64,000 bases of DNA from Acidobacteriota bacterium (GTDB taxonomy: Bacteria; Acidobacteriota; Terriglobia; Terriglobales; Acidobacteriaceae), in contig JAJXYY010000018.1 of assembly GCA_021780315.1 (NCBI GenBank), positions 143,028 to 207,027 of the forward strand, given 5' to 3'. Under the pieces are notes generated by a model. It did no database searches, had not been told where the DNA came from, and saw nothing but the letters and a program-made list of their open reading frames with translations. The translations under genes and the position numbers were made by a program. Position 1 is the first letter of the stretch; each line of letters opens with the position of its first letter. This document shows, in pieces, positions 42,097-52,501 of this stretch.

Positions 42097-44121
42097 ATGA
42101 AGCAATCTGAGCTGTATCTGCTTAGGCCCCGCACTTGGAGTCATCTCGTCTCTCGCCACCCAGCCACCCTTCTGGTGCTCGCTCTGGTTGCGCCTTTACT
42201 GGCTACCCCAGCCGTTGCCTCCAAGCCCGAGACCGTACCCGACTGGGTCCGTACCGCTGCTGCCCAGACCCTGCCCACCTACTCCGCCGAGACCAACGCC
42301 GTCGTCCTCCTCGATGAGACCACCTACACCGTTGCGCCTGATGGCCAGGCGACCGAGCACTACCGCCGTGTCATCAAAATTCTTCGCCCACAGGGCCGAG
42401 ACCAGGCCGTCGTCGCTGTCCCCTACGACAAGGCCACCAAAATTCTCTCGTTGCACGTCTGGAGTATCGGTCCCGACGGCCACCAATTCACCCTCAAAGA
42501 CAACGAGATCGCCGACTACGGCTATCCTGGCCAGGGAAACTTCTTCGAAGACAACAAGATCAAAGTCGCCAATGCCCCCGGCAGCGATCCCGGCGGCATC
42601 GTCGCCTACGAGTACGAGCAGCGCATCCGCCCCATGCTCACTGAAAAGACCTGGTTCTTTCAGGACGAAATCCCTCACCTTAATCAGTCCTTCACCCTCG
42701 AACTTCCTCCGGGATACACCGCCGGTACCGTCTGGGCGCATCATCCCCTGGTCCCCGTCGCCGACCTCGAAAACCAGCGCTCCCGCTGGGATCTCAAGGA
42801 CACTCCCGGCATCAATCTCGATCGCGTCATGATGCACCCCTCGGAGCGCGCACTTGCCGGCAGAATGACCGTCCACTACGCCGGTCCGGGGCTTCCATCC
42901 CCCACGCAAGGCACCTGGCAGAGTATCGGCCTCTGGTATCAGCAATTGTCGCAAGACCGCCTCGCCTCCACGCCGGAGATCGCCGCAAAAGCCCAGGAAC
43001 TCGCCGCCGCCCAGCCTGACTTCTACTCCAAATCCGAGGCCATCGCCGAGTTTGTCCAAAAGCAGATCCGCTACTTCGTCATTGAGATGGGTATCGGCGG
43101 CTACCAGCCACACTTCGCCAGCGACATCTTCCACAACCGCTACGGCGACTGCAAGGACAAAGCCACCCTGCTCTCCGCCATGCTCTCCTCCGTGGGCATT
43201 CACTCCGCACTCATGATGGTCGATCACCGCCGCGGAGTCATCGATCCTGACGCCCCATCCATCGTCGGCGATCACATGATCGCTGCCATCGAGATTCCTT
43301 CTGGATACAACTCCCCCAGGCTCCGCAGCGTCGTCACCGCTAAGACCGGCCGCCGCTACCTCATCTTCGATCCCACCTGGGAGCAGACCCCGTTCGGCCA
43401 ACTTGAGCATGGCCTCCAGGGCAGCTACGGCATCCTGATGGAAGGCGAGCAGAGCCAGGTCATTCAGCTTCCCGTCCTCCCGCCAGACCTCAATACCATC
43501 CGCCGCACCGCCTCCTTCCAACTCCAGCCCGATGGCTCCCTCCAGGGCAGCGTTACCGAGAAGCGCTTCGGCGATGTCTCCGAGCGTCGCCGCACCATCT
43601 TTACCACCGGCGACGCCAAACAGCAGGCCGAGTTCCTCGACCACGCGCTCGAAGACGACTTCACCTCCTTCAAAATCACCAGCCTCAAGGTCGAGAACGC
43701 CGCCGCCCTCAATCAGGACCTCACTACCACCTACCATCTCGATGCGGATCACTTTGGTAAAAGCATAGGCTCACTCCTCATGGTTCGTCCTCGCGTCCTC
43801 GGCAGTGAATATCTCCTCCCGGGCAGGGAAGCGCGCTCCATTCCCGTCGACCTCAAGCAAACCATGCAGGCCACCGACGACTACACCATTCAACTCCCCG
43901 CCGGCTACACCGTAGACGAGCTGCCAGACCCCATCAAGCTCGATCTCGGCTTTGCCGCCTACGAAAGCACCACGCAGATCAAGGACAATCTCCTCCACTA
44001 CTCCCGTACCTACACTGTTCGGGCTGTCACTCTGCCGGCAGATAAATTTCCCGATCTGCAAAAGCTGGCTGGCGTCATCGCAGCCGACGAGCAGAATCAC
44101 GCCGTCCTCAAAAAGCAATAA
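42097..44121 (+). CDS. DUF3857 / transglutaminase-like exported protein, Cys form
   Basis: This 674-residue protein has a signal peptide (VLALVAPLLATPAVA), a DUF3857 beta-rich domain (about 45-230) and a transglutaminase-like papain-fold domain (about 270-400). The likely catalytic Cys352 is in RYGDCKDKATLL, with a later GDHMIAAIEI His and FDPTWEQTP Asp. The C-terminal third is a beta domain (DUF2569/DUF3858-like). Function of such proteins is unknown, although the fold could cut or crosslink peptides in the periplasm. GGAAAGGG lies 4 bases before ATG 42097. A related gene follows 65 bases downstream. Confidence 0.85.
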   Translation: MKQSELYLLRPRTWSHLVSRHPATLLVLALVAPLLATPAVASKPETVPDWVRTAAAQTLPTYSAETNAVVLLDETTYTVAPDGQATEHYRRVIKILRPQGRDQAVVAVPYDKATKILSLHVWSIGPDGHQFTLKDNEIADYGYPGQGNFFEDNKIKVANAPGSDPGGIVAYEYEQRIRPMLTEKTWFFQDEIPHLNQSFTLELPPGYTAGTVWAHHPLVPVADLENQRSRWDLKDTPGINLDRVMMHPSERALAGRMTVHYAGPGLPSPTQGTWQSIGLWYQQLSQDRLASTPEIAAKAQELAAAQPDFYSKSEAIAEFVQKQIRYFVIEMGIGGYQPHFASDIFHNRYGDCKDKATLLSAMLSSVGIHSALMMVDHRRGVIDPDAPSIVGDHMIAAIEIPSGYNSPRLRSVVTAKTGRRYLIFDPTWEQTPFGQLEHGLQGSYGILMEGEQSQVIQLPVLPPDLNTIRRTASFQLQPDGSLQGSVTEKRFGDVSERRRTIFTTGDAKQQAEFLDHALEDDFTSFKITSLKVENAAALNQDLTTTYHLDADHFGKSIGSLLMVRPRVLGSEYLLPGREARSIPVDLKQTMQATDDYTIQLPAGYTVDELPDPIKLDLGFAAYESTTQIKDNLLHYSRTYTVRAVTLPADKFPDLQKLAGVIAADEQNHAVLKKQ

Positions 44122-44186
44122 CCACCCATCGCGCGTCAGGGCCCCGCAATACAAAATGCAGTTATCGAAAATAAGGATAGTTAGAC

Positions 44187-46208
44187 ATGACCCGGAAGCT
44201 GAGCCGCACCCTCCTTGTCGTTTCGTTCTTTGCCGCCCTCCTCACACCCATCGCGCACGCCGATCAATGGACCCAGCCCACTCCGGAAGAGCTCTCCATG
44301 ACCTCTCAGCCAGAGGTCCCCGGCGCCCCGGCTGTCTACCTTTACCGCGAGCAGATTACCCAGGACAATCTCCACGTCTTCAAAATCTACGTGCGCCTGA
44401 AAGTCCTCAACGAGCGAGGCAAGGACTTTGGCAACGTCGAACTCAACTACTTCAACTCTGAAGACGGCGGCTATACCGTCAACGATGTCGCCGGGCGAAC
44501 CATCCATCCAGACGGAACTGTCATCCCCTTCACCGGCAAGCCCTACGAAAAGCTCATCGAAAAGTCTCATGGCACCAGCTATATGGCGAAGGTTTTCTCC
44601 ATGCCTTCCGTAGAGGTCGGCAGCATCATCGAGTATCGCTATACCTTGCGCTACGGCGACCATCACTACTTCGCCCCCGACTGGTATATCCAGTCCAATC
44701 TCTTCACCCGTAAGGCGCACTACCTCTGGGAGCCAACGGACCGCACTCTCGTCACGGGTGGCAAGCACGAACAACTCACCAACTCCATCTCCTGGACGCC
44801 CATCCTCCCCGCCGGAACCGTAGTCCAGCAGTCTCGTCTTCCCGGCGATTACGGACACCTTTCCTTCGAGGTCAATATCCAGAATGTCCCTCCCGCACCC
44901 GAGGAGGAGTTCATGCCCCCCGTCTCCAGCTTCACCTATCGTGTCCTCTTCTACTATTCTGCCTACCGCACCATGGGTGAGTTCTGGAAGAACGAGGGTA
45001 AGTTCTGGTCCGAGGATCAGGACAAATTCATTGGCCCCGGCCATGCTGTCGATGCAGCCGTCCAGCAACTCACCGCAGCTTCCGACTCCCCCGATCAAAA
45101 GCTGCGCAAGCTCTACGCTGCCGTGCAGCAGATGGAGAACACCGATCTCACCCGCGCCCACTCCACCGCAGAAGAAAAATCGCAAGGCCTCGGGCAAATT
45201 CACAACACGGACGACATCCTCACCCGCAAACGCGGCAGCAGCGACCAACTCACGGAACTCTTCGTCGCCATGGCCCGGGCCGCTGGCTTCAAGTCCTACC
45301 TCGCATCTGTAACCAACCGCGACAACCATCTCTTTCTTGCGTCTTACCTCAGCCTCTCGCAGTTGGATGACTACCTCGCCATCGTCGTCGTCGACGGCAA
45401 GGAAGTCTACTTCGATCCCGGCTCTCACTTCTGCCCCTACCAGCACCTCGCCTGGAAGCACACTGCCGTCGGAGGCCTCCGCCAAACCGAACATGGCACC
45501 GAACTGCTTACCGCCACTCCGTCCGAGAGCTATAACTCCTCCCGTATTCAACGCGTCGCCAACCTCACCATGGACCCCCACGGACTCATCACCGGTACGG
45601 TCTACATGACGTATATCGGTGCCCCTGCTCTGCGTTGGCGCCAGCTCTCCATCACCGGCGACACCACCAGCGTCGGCAACGATCTCCGCACCAGCCTGGA
45701 GTCCCAACTGCCCCACGGCCTCGACATCAAACTCATCGCAATCGACAAGCTCGCCGACTACGAGCAGCCACTCGTAGCCCGCTTCGTCGTCACCGGCTCC
45801 ATCGGCTCCTCCACCGGCAAGCGCCTACTCATCCCCGGGGATCTCTTCGAGGCCAATACCACCACCACCTTCCCGCACGAAAAACGCGAGATCCCCATCT
45901 ACTTTCATTACCCCTACCGAACCCTCGATGCCATTCGCATCACCTTCCCCAAATCCTTCGCGCTGGAGTCCCTGCCCAAGTCCGACAGCTTCAGATTCCA
46001 GCAGTACGCCGCCTACAGTCTCAACACCGAGTCTGCCTCCAACAGCGTCACCATTCGTCGCGACTTTGCCCTCGCCGATGTCCTCTTTCCCACCACGGAT
46101 TACCCCGCACTCCGCACCTACTACAACCAGTTTGAGGCGAAGGATCAAGAGACCGTCGTGCTCAAAGCCGTACCGGAAGCAGACCAGCCCGCCACCTCCG
46201 GCAACTGA
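44187..46208 (+). CDS. DUF3857 / transglutaminase-like exported protein, Ser form
   Basis: This 673-residue paralogue of the preceding gene has a signal peptide ending near AHA, a DUF3857 domain (Y..YREQITQD...KIYVRLKVLNERGKDF) and a papain-fold domain. At the position of the catalytic Cys it has Ser352 (RGSSDQLTELFVAMARAAGF), so peptidase or transglutaminase activity is doubtful. Other members of this branch also lack the Cys, so this looks like a stable variant and not fresh decay. Together with its neighbour it could form an active/inactive pair. The order after bcsC suggests an envelope role, but no direct link is shown. Confidence 0.83.
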   Translation: MTRKLSRTLLVVSFFAALLTPIAHADQWTQPTPEELSMTSQPEVPGAPAVYLYREQITQDNLHVFKIYVRLKVLNERGKDFGNVELNYFNSEDGGYTVNDVAGRTIHPDGTVIPFTGKPYEKLIEKSHGTSYMAKVFSMPSVEVGSIIEYRYTLRYGDHHYFAPDWYIQSNLFTRKAHYLWEPTDRTLVTGGKHEQLTNSISWTPILPAGTVVQQSRLPGDYGHLSFEVNIQNVPPAPEEEFMPPVSSFTYRVLFYYSAYRTMGEFWKNEGKFWSEDQDKFIGPGHAVDAAVQQLTAASDSPDQKLRKLYAAVQQMENTDLTRAHSTAEEKSQGLGQIHNTDDILTRKRGSSDQLTELFVAMARAAGFKSYLASVTNRDNHLFLASYLSLSQLDDYLAIVVVDGKEVYFDPGSHFCPYQHLAWKHTAVGGLRQTEHGTELLTATPSESYNSSRIQRVANLTMDPHGLITGTVYMTYIGAPALRWRQLSITGDTTSVGNDLRTSLESQLPHGLDIKLIAIDKLADYEQPLVARFVVTGSIGSSTGKRLLIPGDLFEANTTTTFPHEKREIPIYFHYPYRTLDAIRITFPKSFALESLPKSDSFRFQQYAAYSLNTESASNSVTIRRDFALADVLFPTTDYPALRTYYNQFEAKDQETVVLKAVPEADQPATSGN

Positions 46209-46231
46209 CCCTCACGCCGCTTTCTTTGCCT

Positions 46232-47824
46232 CTAAGGAAGGCGGCACACCTTCACCGCAGAGTTCTCATACGCACACGCAAAATCCGTCCTCGCCCCACG
46301 CTCCAGTACCAGCCACTGAACCCCCAGCGGCTTCAGTCTGGTCTCTCGTTCCGCGTCGCTCGCAGCACTCAGTCCCCGCTGCGCCGTCACCCCTTCCACC
46401 CAGGCTGCTGTCAAAGACGGCGTGATCGAAACCTCACCCCCATCCTTCGCCGAATCCGGCAACACGCTCCGCTCCGCAATCGCTCGAAACGTCTGGGCAT
46501 CCTCTCCCGGCGCATCAATATACCGAGCATCAATTGCAAACAGTGCATCTACCGGCGTGTTGTCACGAATCCACTCAAACGCCTGCTCCCACGCATTCTT
46601 CGGCGTACGCCCCGGCAACTCGACATGCGCCGAGTCGGGAAACGTCTTCCACTGTGCCAGCAGCATTGGCCCACCCAGCAGCACCATCGCTATTGTCCAC
46701 CGAGCCGCACTGCGGCGCAGCACCCGCTCTCCCAGCGCCGCCCCCACCACCACGATCATCACCACGTAGACCACCTGAAACATCCGCAGCGGCTGCAGCC
46801 GAGCCACCAGGTGCGTAGCCAACTCCGCCCGGGCAAACACCGTCGCAACCAGCATCGCCGCCGCTCCGCCCACCACGGCCGCACGAGCCAGCAGCGCACG
46901 AACCAACGGCGCACGTCTCGCACAATAGCCCTCTGCCTTCTGCCAATGCACTCCTGCCATCCCCAGAATCAGCAACGGAGCCACCAGCCCAAACTGCTCA
47001 TACCAGGTCCATCGCCCCACGAACCAATACGTCCGCGTCATCACCACACTCAGGTACGCCGCACTCTCTGGCGCGGCAGTCTCCTGCACCATCCAGGCGA
47101 TTCCCATCGCCAACAGACACAGCCCCAACGTTCCCACCGCCCGCATCCCCGCCTTTCGGACAGAGATCGCCGCCAGCAGCAAAACAAATCCTAGCCCATA
47201 CGCAGCCATCAGCGGATGCAGCACCCCCGCCACCAGCAGCGACACCACGCACAACGCCAATCCACGCCAACGCTCCCTACCCTCTCCCTGCAAGGCATCC
47301 AGCATCCCCACCAGCGCAAGCAGCGTACACGGTGTAGAGATACTTCGTGCGGAAACATAAGGGTCCATCAGCATCAAGGCAGTCCCCGCCAAAGGCAGCC
47401 CGATCCAGGCCGCCAGCAGCATCGTCGCCCCACACCGTGCCGCACGACTCTCATAACATCGTGCCGCCAGTTGCCACCCCGCAAACAGCGTCACCCAAAT
47501 ACTCGCAACATACGTCGCCAGCAGCACCACCGTCAGCCCCACATGCGACCCACGCACCAACCCCGCCATCATGGGAGCAAACAAGCTGAACCGCAGATGC
47601 TCCATCACAAACGCCGAGCCATGCGGATACAACTCCGGATGCAGCAATCGCTTCACGCCGGCTAAATACACCCCGCCATCTTCGGCATACGGATGATAGC
47701 CGTTGACCGCACAGGAAAAAATCGTCAGCATACTAGCCACGGCTGCCCCAAATCTCTGGTCCAGGCCGCGTGTCGCACTCTGTCTCAATTGCTCTGATAC
47801 GGGTACCGCTAACGTTGTTGCCAA
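46232..47824 (-). CDS. Polytopic membrane protein of unknown function
   Basis: The protein has 530 residues and about ten membrane helices between residues 25 and 400, followed by a soluble C-terminal part of about 120 residues (WEQAFEWIRDNTPVDALFAIDARYIDAPGEDAQTFRAIAERSVL). That final segment resembles the periplasmic tail of lipid-linked glycosyltransferases (GT-C), and HPYAEDGGVYLAG near residue 43 could be the equivalent of their first-loop acidic motif. I cannot assign a substrate. TTG 47824 is used because AGGAGA lies about 9 bases upstream; ATG 47731 is an alternative. It is convergent with the DUF3857 gene, 23 bases apart, and divergent from the aminotransferase gene. Confidence 0.75.
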   Translation of the reverse strand: MATTLAVPVSEQLRQSATRGLDQRFGAAVASMLTIFSCAVNGYHPYAEDGGVYLAGVKRLLHPELYPHGSAFVMEHLRFSLFAPMMAGLVRGSHVGLTVVLLATYVASIWVTLFAGWQLAARCYESRAARCGATMLLAAWIGLPLAGTALMLMDPYVSARSISTPCTLLALVGMLDALQGEGRERWRGLALCVVSLLVAGVLHPLMAAYGLGFVLLLAAISVRKAGMRAVGTLGLCLLAMGIAWMVQETAAPESAAYLSVVMTRTYWFVGRWTWYEQFGLVAPLLILGMAGVHWQKAEGYCARRAPLVRALLARAAVVGGAAAMLVATVFARAELATHLVARLQPLRMFQVVYVVMIVVVGAALGERVLRRSAARWTIAMVLLGGPMLLAQWKTFPDSAHVELPGRTPKNAWEQAFEWIRDNTPVDALFAIDARYIDAPGEDAQTFRAIAERSVLPDSAKDGGEVSITPSLTAAWVEGVTAQRGLSAASDAERETRLKPLGVQWLVLERGARTDFACAYENSAVKVCRLP

Positions 47825-47982
47825 ACGACCAGATCTCCTGACGCGACCCCGGGGTCAATACAGCCTAAGCTCTTCTCATGTTAGACGGCTGACTCATGTG
47901 TGTGTATGCAAAACAATCGCCGCTTCCCGCCATTCCTCCAGCCCTGTATCGTGCTTTACTGGGGAGCAGGGAGCCGCAACAC

Positions 47983-49287
47983 ATGAATCGCACCGAAATC
48001 AACCGCAAAAAGCAGCAGTTCATCTTCCCCGCGGTCTCCAACTTCTTTTCCGATCCCCTCCCCATCGAACGCGGCCACATGCAACACGTCTGGGACGTGG
48101 ACGGCAAGCGCTACCTCGACTTTTTCGGTGGCATCGTAACTGTCGGCGTAGGCCACGCCAACCCCCGCATCACCGGCCCCGTTAAGGCCCAGATGGACAA
48201 ACTCGGCCACACTTCAACCCTCTACCCCCACAGCACCATGGTCGCACTCGCCGAGAAGATCGCCCATATCACCCCCGGCCGCCTCGAAAAAAGCTTCTTC
48301 ACCACCAGTGGCACGGACGCCAACGAGACCGCCATCGACACCGCCCGCCAACACACCGGCAACCTCGAAATCATCGCTCTACGCCACTCCTACAGCGGTC
48401 GCTCCTCCCTCACCAAATCCCTCAACGGCATCGCCTCATGGCGCAAGTCCTCCTACCAGGTCGGCATCGTCCACGCCATGAATCCCTACTGCTACCGCTG
48501 CCCCATGGGCAAGACCTACCCCTCCTGCGAGGTCGCCTGCGCCACGGATATCGAAGCCGTCATCCAGGCCAGCACCAGCGGAGCCATCGCCGGAATGATC
48601 GCCGAACCCATCCAGGGTGTAGGCGGCTTCATCACCCCGCCCAAAGAGTACTTCAAGCTCGCCTTCAACATCGTCAAACAGTACGGCGGAGACTTCATCG
48701 CCGACGAAGTCCAGACCGGCTGGGGCCGCACCGGCAAAAAGTGGTTCGGCATCGAGCACTGGGAGGTCGAGCCCGACATCCTTACCTCCGCCAAGAGCCT
48801 CGGCAACGGATACCCCATTGGCCTCACCATCGCCACTCCCGAGATCGCCAATGCCTACCAGGGGCCATCTATCGCTACCTTCGGCGGAAACCCCATCGCC
48901 AGCGTCACCGCCAAGGCCGTCATCGACCTCATCGAGGAGGACGATCTCCTCACCAACTGCGCTGTCGTGGGTGGCTACCTCCGCGAGCGCCTCCTCGAAC
49001 TCCAGCAGAAGTACCCCATCATTGGCGACGTCCGCGGTATGGGCCTCATGCAGGCACTCGAACTCGTAACCGACCCCGCCACCAAACAACCCGCCCCCAC
49101 CTTCGCCAACGAACTCCTCGAATCCGCCCGCGAACACGGCCTGCTCATCGGCAAAGGTGGCATGTACCACAACGTCATCCGCATCTCTCCCCCCATGAAC
49201 ATTGCCAAATCCGACGTCGACGAAGCCGTCCGCCTTCTCGACCTCAGCTTCGCCGCCGTCACAGCCGACGTCGGTTCTGTCGGCTGA
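47983..49287 (+). CDS. Class III PLP-dependent aminotransferase
   Basis: This 434-residue member of aminotransferase class III belongs near the AGXT2/alanine-glyoxylate group. Visible marks are FFTTSGTDANETAID for the cofactor phosphate, HSYSGRS, AEPIQGVGGF, the Asp of FIADEVQTGWGRTG, and the PLP Lys in SAKSLGNGYP. The insertion with several Cys (NPYCYRCPMGKTYPSCEVAC) is typical of this branch. Probable donors include omega-amino acids such as beta-alanine or 3-aminoisobutyrate. GGGAG lies 8 bases before ATG 47983; an in-frame ATG 29 codons earlier is less likely. No catabolic operon surrounds it. Confidence 0.87.
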   Translation: MNRTEINRKKQQFIFPAVSNFFSDPLPIERGHMQHVWDVDGKRYLDFFGGIVTVGVGHANPRITGPVKAQMDKLGHTSTLYPHSTMVALAEKIAHITPGRLEKSFFTTSGTDANETAIDTARQHTGNLEIIALRHSYSGRSSLTKSLNGIASWRKSSYQVGIVHAMNPYCYRCPMGKTYPSCEVACATDIEAVIQASTSGAIAGMIAEPIQGVGGFITPPKEYFKLAFNIVKQYGGDFIADEVQTGWGRTGKKWFGIEHWEVEPDILTSAKSLGNGYPIGLTIATPEIANAYQGPSIATFGGNPIASVTAKAVIDLIEEDDLLTNCAVVGGYLRERLLELQQKYPIIGDVRGMGLMQALELVTDPATKQPAPTFANELLESAREHGLLIGKGGMYHNVIRISPPMNIAKSDVDEAVRLLDLSFAAVTADVGSVG

Positions 49288-49399
49288 ACGCACCTCCAGC
49301 CCGACTCGTCACCCTCCCGCAGCCAGAAACTTGCTCGCCGAAGATACAATAATCTTCGATGTCTTCTCACTCTACCCTTTGCCACACAGATCGCCGCGC

Positions 49400-50404
49400 A
49401 TGACGCAGACCAACAGCCGCAACTTCCTCAAGACGGTCCCCGGCCTGCTCGTTAGTGCCTTCTTCCTCTGGTACACCTTCCGCAACATCCATCTTGCGGA
49501 GATTCGTTCCCTCCACCCCACCCATCCCGTCTGGATTCTCGGCGTTCTGGCCTTCACCCTCGCCAGTTATACCCTGCGTTGCGTCCGCTGGACCCACATG
49601 ATGCACTCCACCGGAGCCCGCTTCGGCGTCTGCGCCCGTGTCCTGCTCACCTCGCTCGCCGCCAACAACATCCTGCCCCTCCGCATCGGCGACATCATGC
49701 GCGTCTTCACCTACGCCCCGGATCTCGGTGCCTCCCCCTCCATCATCCTCAGCACCGTCATCCTGGAGAAACTCCTCGATGTCTTTGTCGTCGGTCTCAT
49801 GTTCGTCCTCACCATGGGCTCTGGCATTCCGCCCCAGGTCCGCCACGGAGCCGACGCTGCCGTAGGCATCTCCGCCATTGGCCTGCTCGTACTCATCTTT
49901 GGAGCCCGCTTTCTTGCCGCTCCCTTGCGTGCCATCTTCGCCCGCCTCCCCCACCATCCGCTGCTGGACAAACTCGAGCACTGGCTCCTGCTTGCCGTCG
50001 ACACCCTCAGCCAGATGGGCATCCTCCGCAGCTTTCTCCTCCTCCTCCAGTCCATCGTCATCTGGACCTGCGAGGGTCTGATCTTCGTCTCCGCCGCTCG
50101 CCTTATCGGTCTGCCCTCCGACTGGCTCGGCCCATGGGAGGCTGTCTCCTTCGGCAATCTCTCCTACATGCTCCCCAGCTCTCCCGGTGCCATCGGCACC
50201 TTCGAGTGGGCCGTCAAAACCTCCCTCGTCAGCCACGGTGCACCTGCTGCCCAATCCGCCCTCTTTGGCCTGGCCCTCCACGCCTGGCTCCTCATCTCCG
50301 TCACCGGAGCAGGCGGCCTCGTCTTCCTCATACACCGCGCCAAAATTCACAACCACAAACCACTCCTCGAAGAGATCGAAACCCTCCCCGAAGAACTCCC
50401 CTGA
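49400..50404 (+). CDS. UPF0104 / lysylphosphatidylglycerol synthase TM-domain family membrane protein
   Basis: This 334-residue protein has eight or so membrane helices. Family motifs seen are SYTLRCVRWTHMM, LAANNILPLRIGDIMRVF (the conserved N.LPLR.GD region), SIILSTVILEKLLDVFVV and the C-terminal LPSSPGAIGTFEWAVKTSLV. These proteins are flippase-like; the module is fused to MprF in other bacteria, while stand-alone members probably move lipids or lipid-linked sugars. No transfer domain is present. ATG 49400 fits the family start but lacks a clear ribosome site. A hairpin GAAGAT...ATCTTC lies about 50 bases upstream. Confidence 0.85.
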   Translation: MTQTNSRNFLKTVPGLLVSAFFLWYTFRNIHLAEIRSLHPTHPVWILGVLAFTLASYTLRCVRWTHMMHSTGARFGVCARVLLTSLAANNILPLRIGDIMRVFTYAPDLGASPSIILSTVILEKLLDVFVVGLMFVLTMGSGIPPQVRHGADAAVGISAIGLLVLIFGARFLAAPLRAIFARLPHHPLLDKLEHWLLLAVDTLSQMGILRSFLLLLQSIVIWTCEGLIFVSAARLIGLPSDWLGPWEAVSFGNLSYMLPSSPGAIGTFEWAVKTSLVSHGAPAAQSALFGLALHAWLLISVTGAGGLVFLIHRAKIHNHKPLLEEIETLPEELP

Positions 50405-50473
50405 GGCCTTCCAACACCTCTCAAGTAAACTGTAGTAGTCCCACACTCTTTGCAAAGCGGTGAACCCTCCAGC

Positions 50474-52492
50474 ATGTATCGCACAATCCAGCAGTCGCTC
50501 TTGGCCCGCATTCAGGCCATCCTCCTCAGCAAGTATGAGATCACCCTCACGCAGCTTGCCGTCGAGCAGCCCCCCAGCATCGCCCTCGGCGAACTCGCCC
50601 TCCCCGTCGCCTTCGAACTCGCCAAGCGCCTCCGCAAGGCCCCCCGCGCCATTGCAACCGAACTCGCCGCGGAACTTACCGCCGCTCTCCCCCAACTCCC
50701 CGGCATCGCCAGCGTAGAAGTCGCCGGCGCCGGCTACCTCAACATCCGCCTCCAGCGCTCGGCCGCCGTCCGCGCCATCGCGCAGGACCAGCACGCCGAT
50801 ATCGGCGGCCCCGGCTTCCGCCTCATCGAGCACACCAGCATCAACCCCAACAAAGCCGCCCACATCGGCCACCTCCGCAACGCCATCCTCGGCGACACCT
50901 TCCAGCGCCTCCTCCGCCCCGACTCCTTCAAGCGCGGCTACGAAGTCGGCGTGCAGAACTACATCGACAACACCGGAGTCCAGGTCGCCGACGTCGTCGT
51001 AGGCCTCGTCCACCTCGAAGGCAAAACCCTCGACACCACCCGCGAACTCCTCAACGAACTCCTCGAAACCAACACCCGCATCGACTTCTACTGCTGGGAC
51101 CTCTACGCCCGCGTCTCCCAGTGGTACACCGCCTCCAGCGACGCCGCAGAACTAACCCGCCGCAAACAAATCCGCCTCGACACCCTCCACGCCCTCGAAG
51201 CCGGCGACAACGACACCGCCACCATCGCTGACATCATCTCCACCGCCGTCCTACATCGCCACCTCGAAACCATGCAGCGCCTCTCCATCGAGTACGACTT
51301 CCTCCCTCGCGAGAGCGAGATCCTCTCCCTGCACTTCTGGGACGCAGCCCGTGCCCTCATGCTGGAAAAAGGCGTCCTCTACCTCGAAACCTCCGGCAAA
51401 AATCAGGGCTGCTACGTCATGCGCCGCGCCGGCACCGACGGCCAGCAAAAGGGAACCGACGCCCCCGACGAAGAAGCCAAAGTCATCGTCCGCTCCAACG
51501 GCACCGTCACCTACGTCGGCAAAGACATCGCCTACCACCTCTGGAAGTTCGGCCTCCTCCCCGGCAAAGACTTCGGCTACGAGAAGTTCTTCGAATATCC
51601 CACCCACTCCTGCTGGATCTCCACCGCCGCCCCCACCGGCCCCCAGCCACCCACCTTCGGCCACGCCGACGCCATCTACAACGTCATCGACTCCCGCCAG
51701 AACGACCCCCAGAACAACGTCATCGCAGCCCTCCGCGGCATGGGCTACACCGACGTCGCCGACCGCTACACCCACTTCTCCTACGAGATGGTCGCCCTCA
51801 CCCCCCGCTGCGCCCTCGACCTCGGCTACCCCATCAGCGAAGAAGACCAGAAGCGCTCCTACATCGAGGTCAGCGGACGCAAAGGCTTCGGCGTCAAAGC
51901 CGACGACCTCCTCGACCGCCTCATCGCCGCCGCCAAAGCCGAAGTCGATACCCGCCACCCCGAGATCCCCGAACCCGAGCGCCTCACCATCTCCACCCAG
52001 ATCGCCGTCGGCGCCCTCCGCTACTTCATGCTCCGCTTCACCCGCAACACCGTCATCGCCTTCGACTTCAAAGATGCCCTCAGCTTCGAAGGCGAGACCG
52101 GCCCCTACGTCCAATACGCCATCGTCCGTGCCGCCAACATCTTCCGCAAGGCCAACACCACCGCCGAAGCATCCCTCAGCGCTATCGCCACTCTGGACCT
52201 CGCCCCCATCCTCGATAGCGAAGAGGGAACCAGCCTCTGGGAGACCTGGCTCCTCTCCTCCAAACTTACCCTCACCATCGAGCAGTGCATCGCCACCGCC
52301 GAGCCAGCCTACCTCGCCAAGTACGCCTTCCAACTGGCCCAGCAGTTCAACAACTTCTACCACCGCCACCACGTCCTCAACGAAACCGACCCCACCCGCA
52401 AAGCCATCCTTCTCTCGACCGCAGCAGTAGCCCAGCGCGAGATGATCCGCGCCCTCGGTTACCTCGGCATCGAAGCCCCACCCGTCATGTAA
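50474..52492 (+). CDS. argS: Arginyl-tRNA synthetase
   Basis: This 672-residue class I synthetase charges tRNA-Arg. It has the N-terminal ArgRS additional domain (residues 1-110), the HIGH motif within INPNKAAHIGHLRN, the VGVQNYIDNTGVQVADVV segment following it, and the C-terminal DALR anticodon-binding domain (TGPYVQYAIVRAANIFRK..). The catalytic insert is longer than in E. coli ArgS. ATG 50474 is used; a TTG 8 codons earlier is possible. A strong bidirectional terminator follows the stop. Confidence 0.94.
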   Translation: MYRTIQQSLLARIQAILLSKYEITLTQLAVEQPPSIALGELALPVAFELAKRLRKAPRAIATELAAELTAALPQLPGIASVEVAGAGYLNIRLQRSAAVRAIAQDQHADIGGPGFRLIEHTSINPNKAAHIGHLRNAILGDTFQRLLRPDSFKRGYEVGVQNYIDNTGVQVADVVVGLVHLEGKTLDTTRELLNELLETNTRIDFYCWDLYARVSQWYTASSDAAELTRRKQIRLDTLHALEAGDNDTATIADIISTAVLHRHLETMQRLSIEYDFLPRESEILSLHFWDAARALMLEKGVLYLETSGKNQGCYVMRRAGTDGQQKGTDAPDEEAKVIVRSNGTVTYVGKDIAYHLWKFGLLPGKDFGYEKFFEYPTHSCWISTAAPTGPQPPTFGHADAIYNVIDSRQNDPQNNVIAALRGMGYTDVADRYTHFSYEMVALTPRCALDLGYPISEEDQKRSYIEVSGRKGFGVKADDLLDRLIAAAKAEVDTRHPEIPEPERLTISTQIAVGALRYFMLRFTRNTVIAFDFKDALSFEGETGPYVQYAIVRAANIFRKANTTAEASLSAIATLDLAPILDSEEGTSLWETWLLSSKLTLTIEQCIATAEPAYLAKYAFQLAQQFNNFYHRHHVLNETDPTRKAILLSTAAVAQREMIRALGYLGIEAPPVM

Positions 52493-52501
52493 CCATTCCC
52501 C

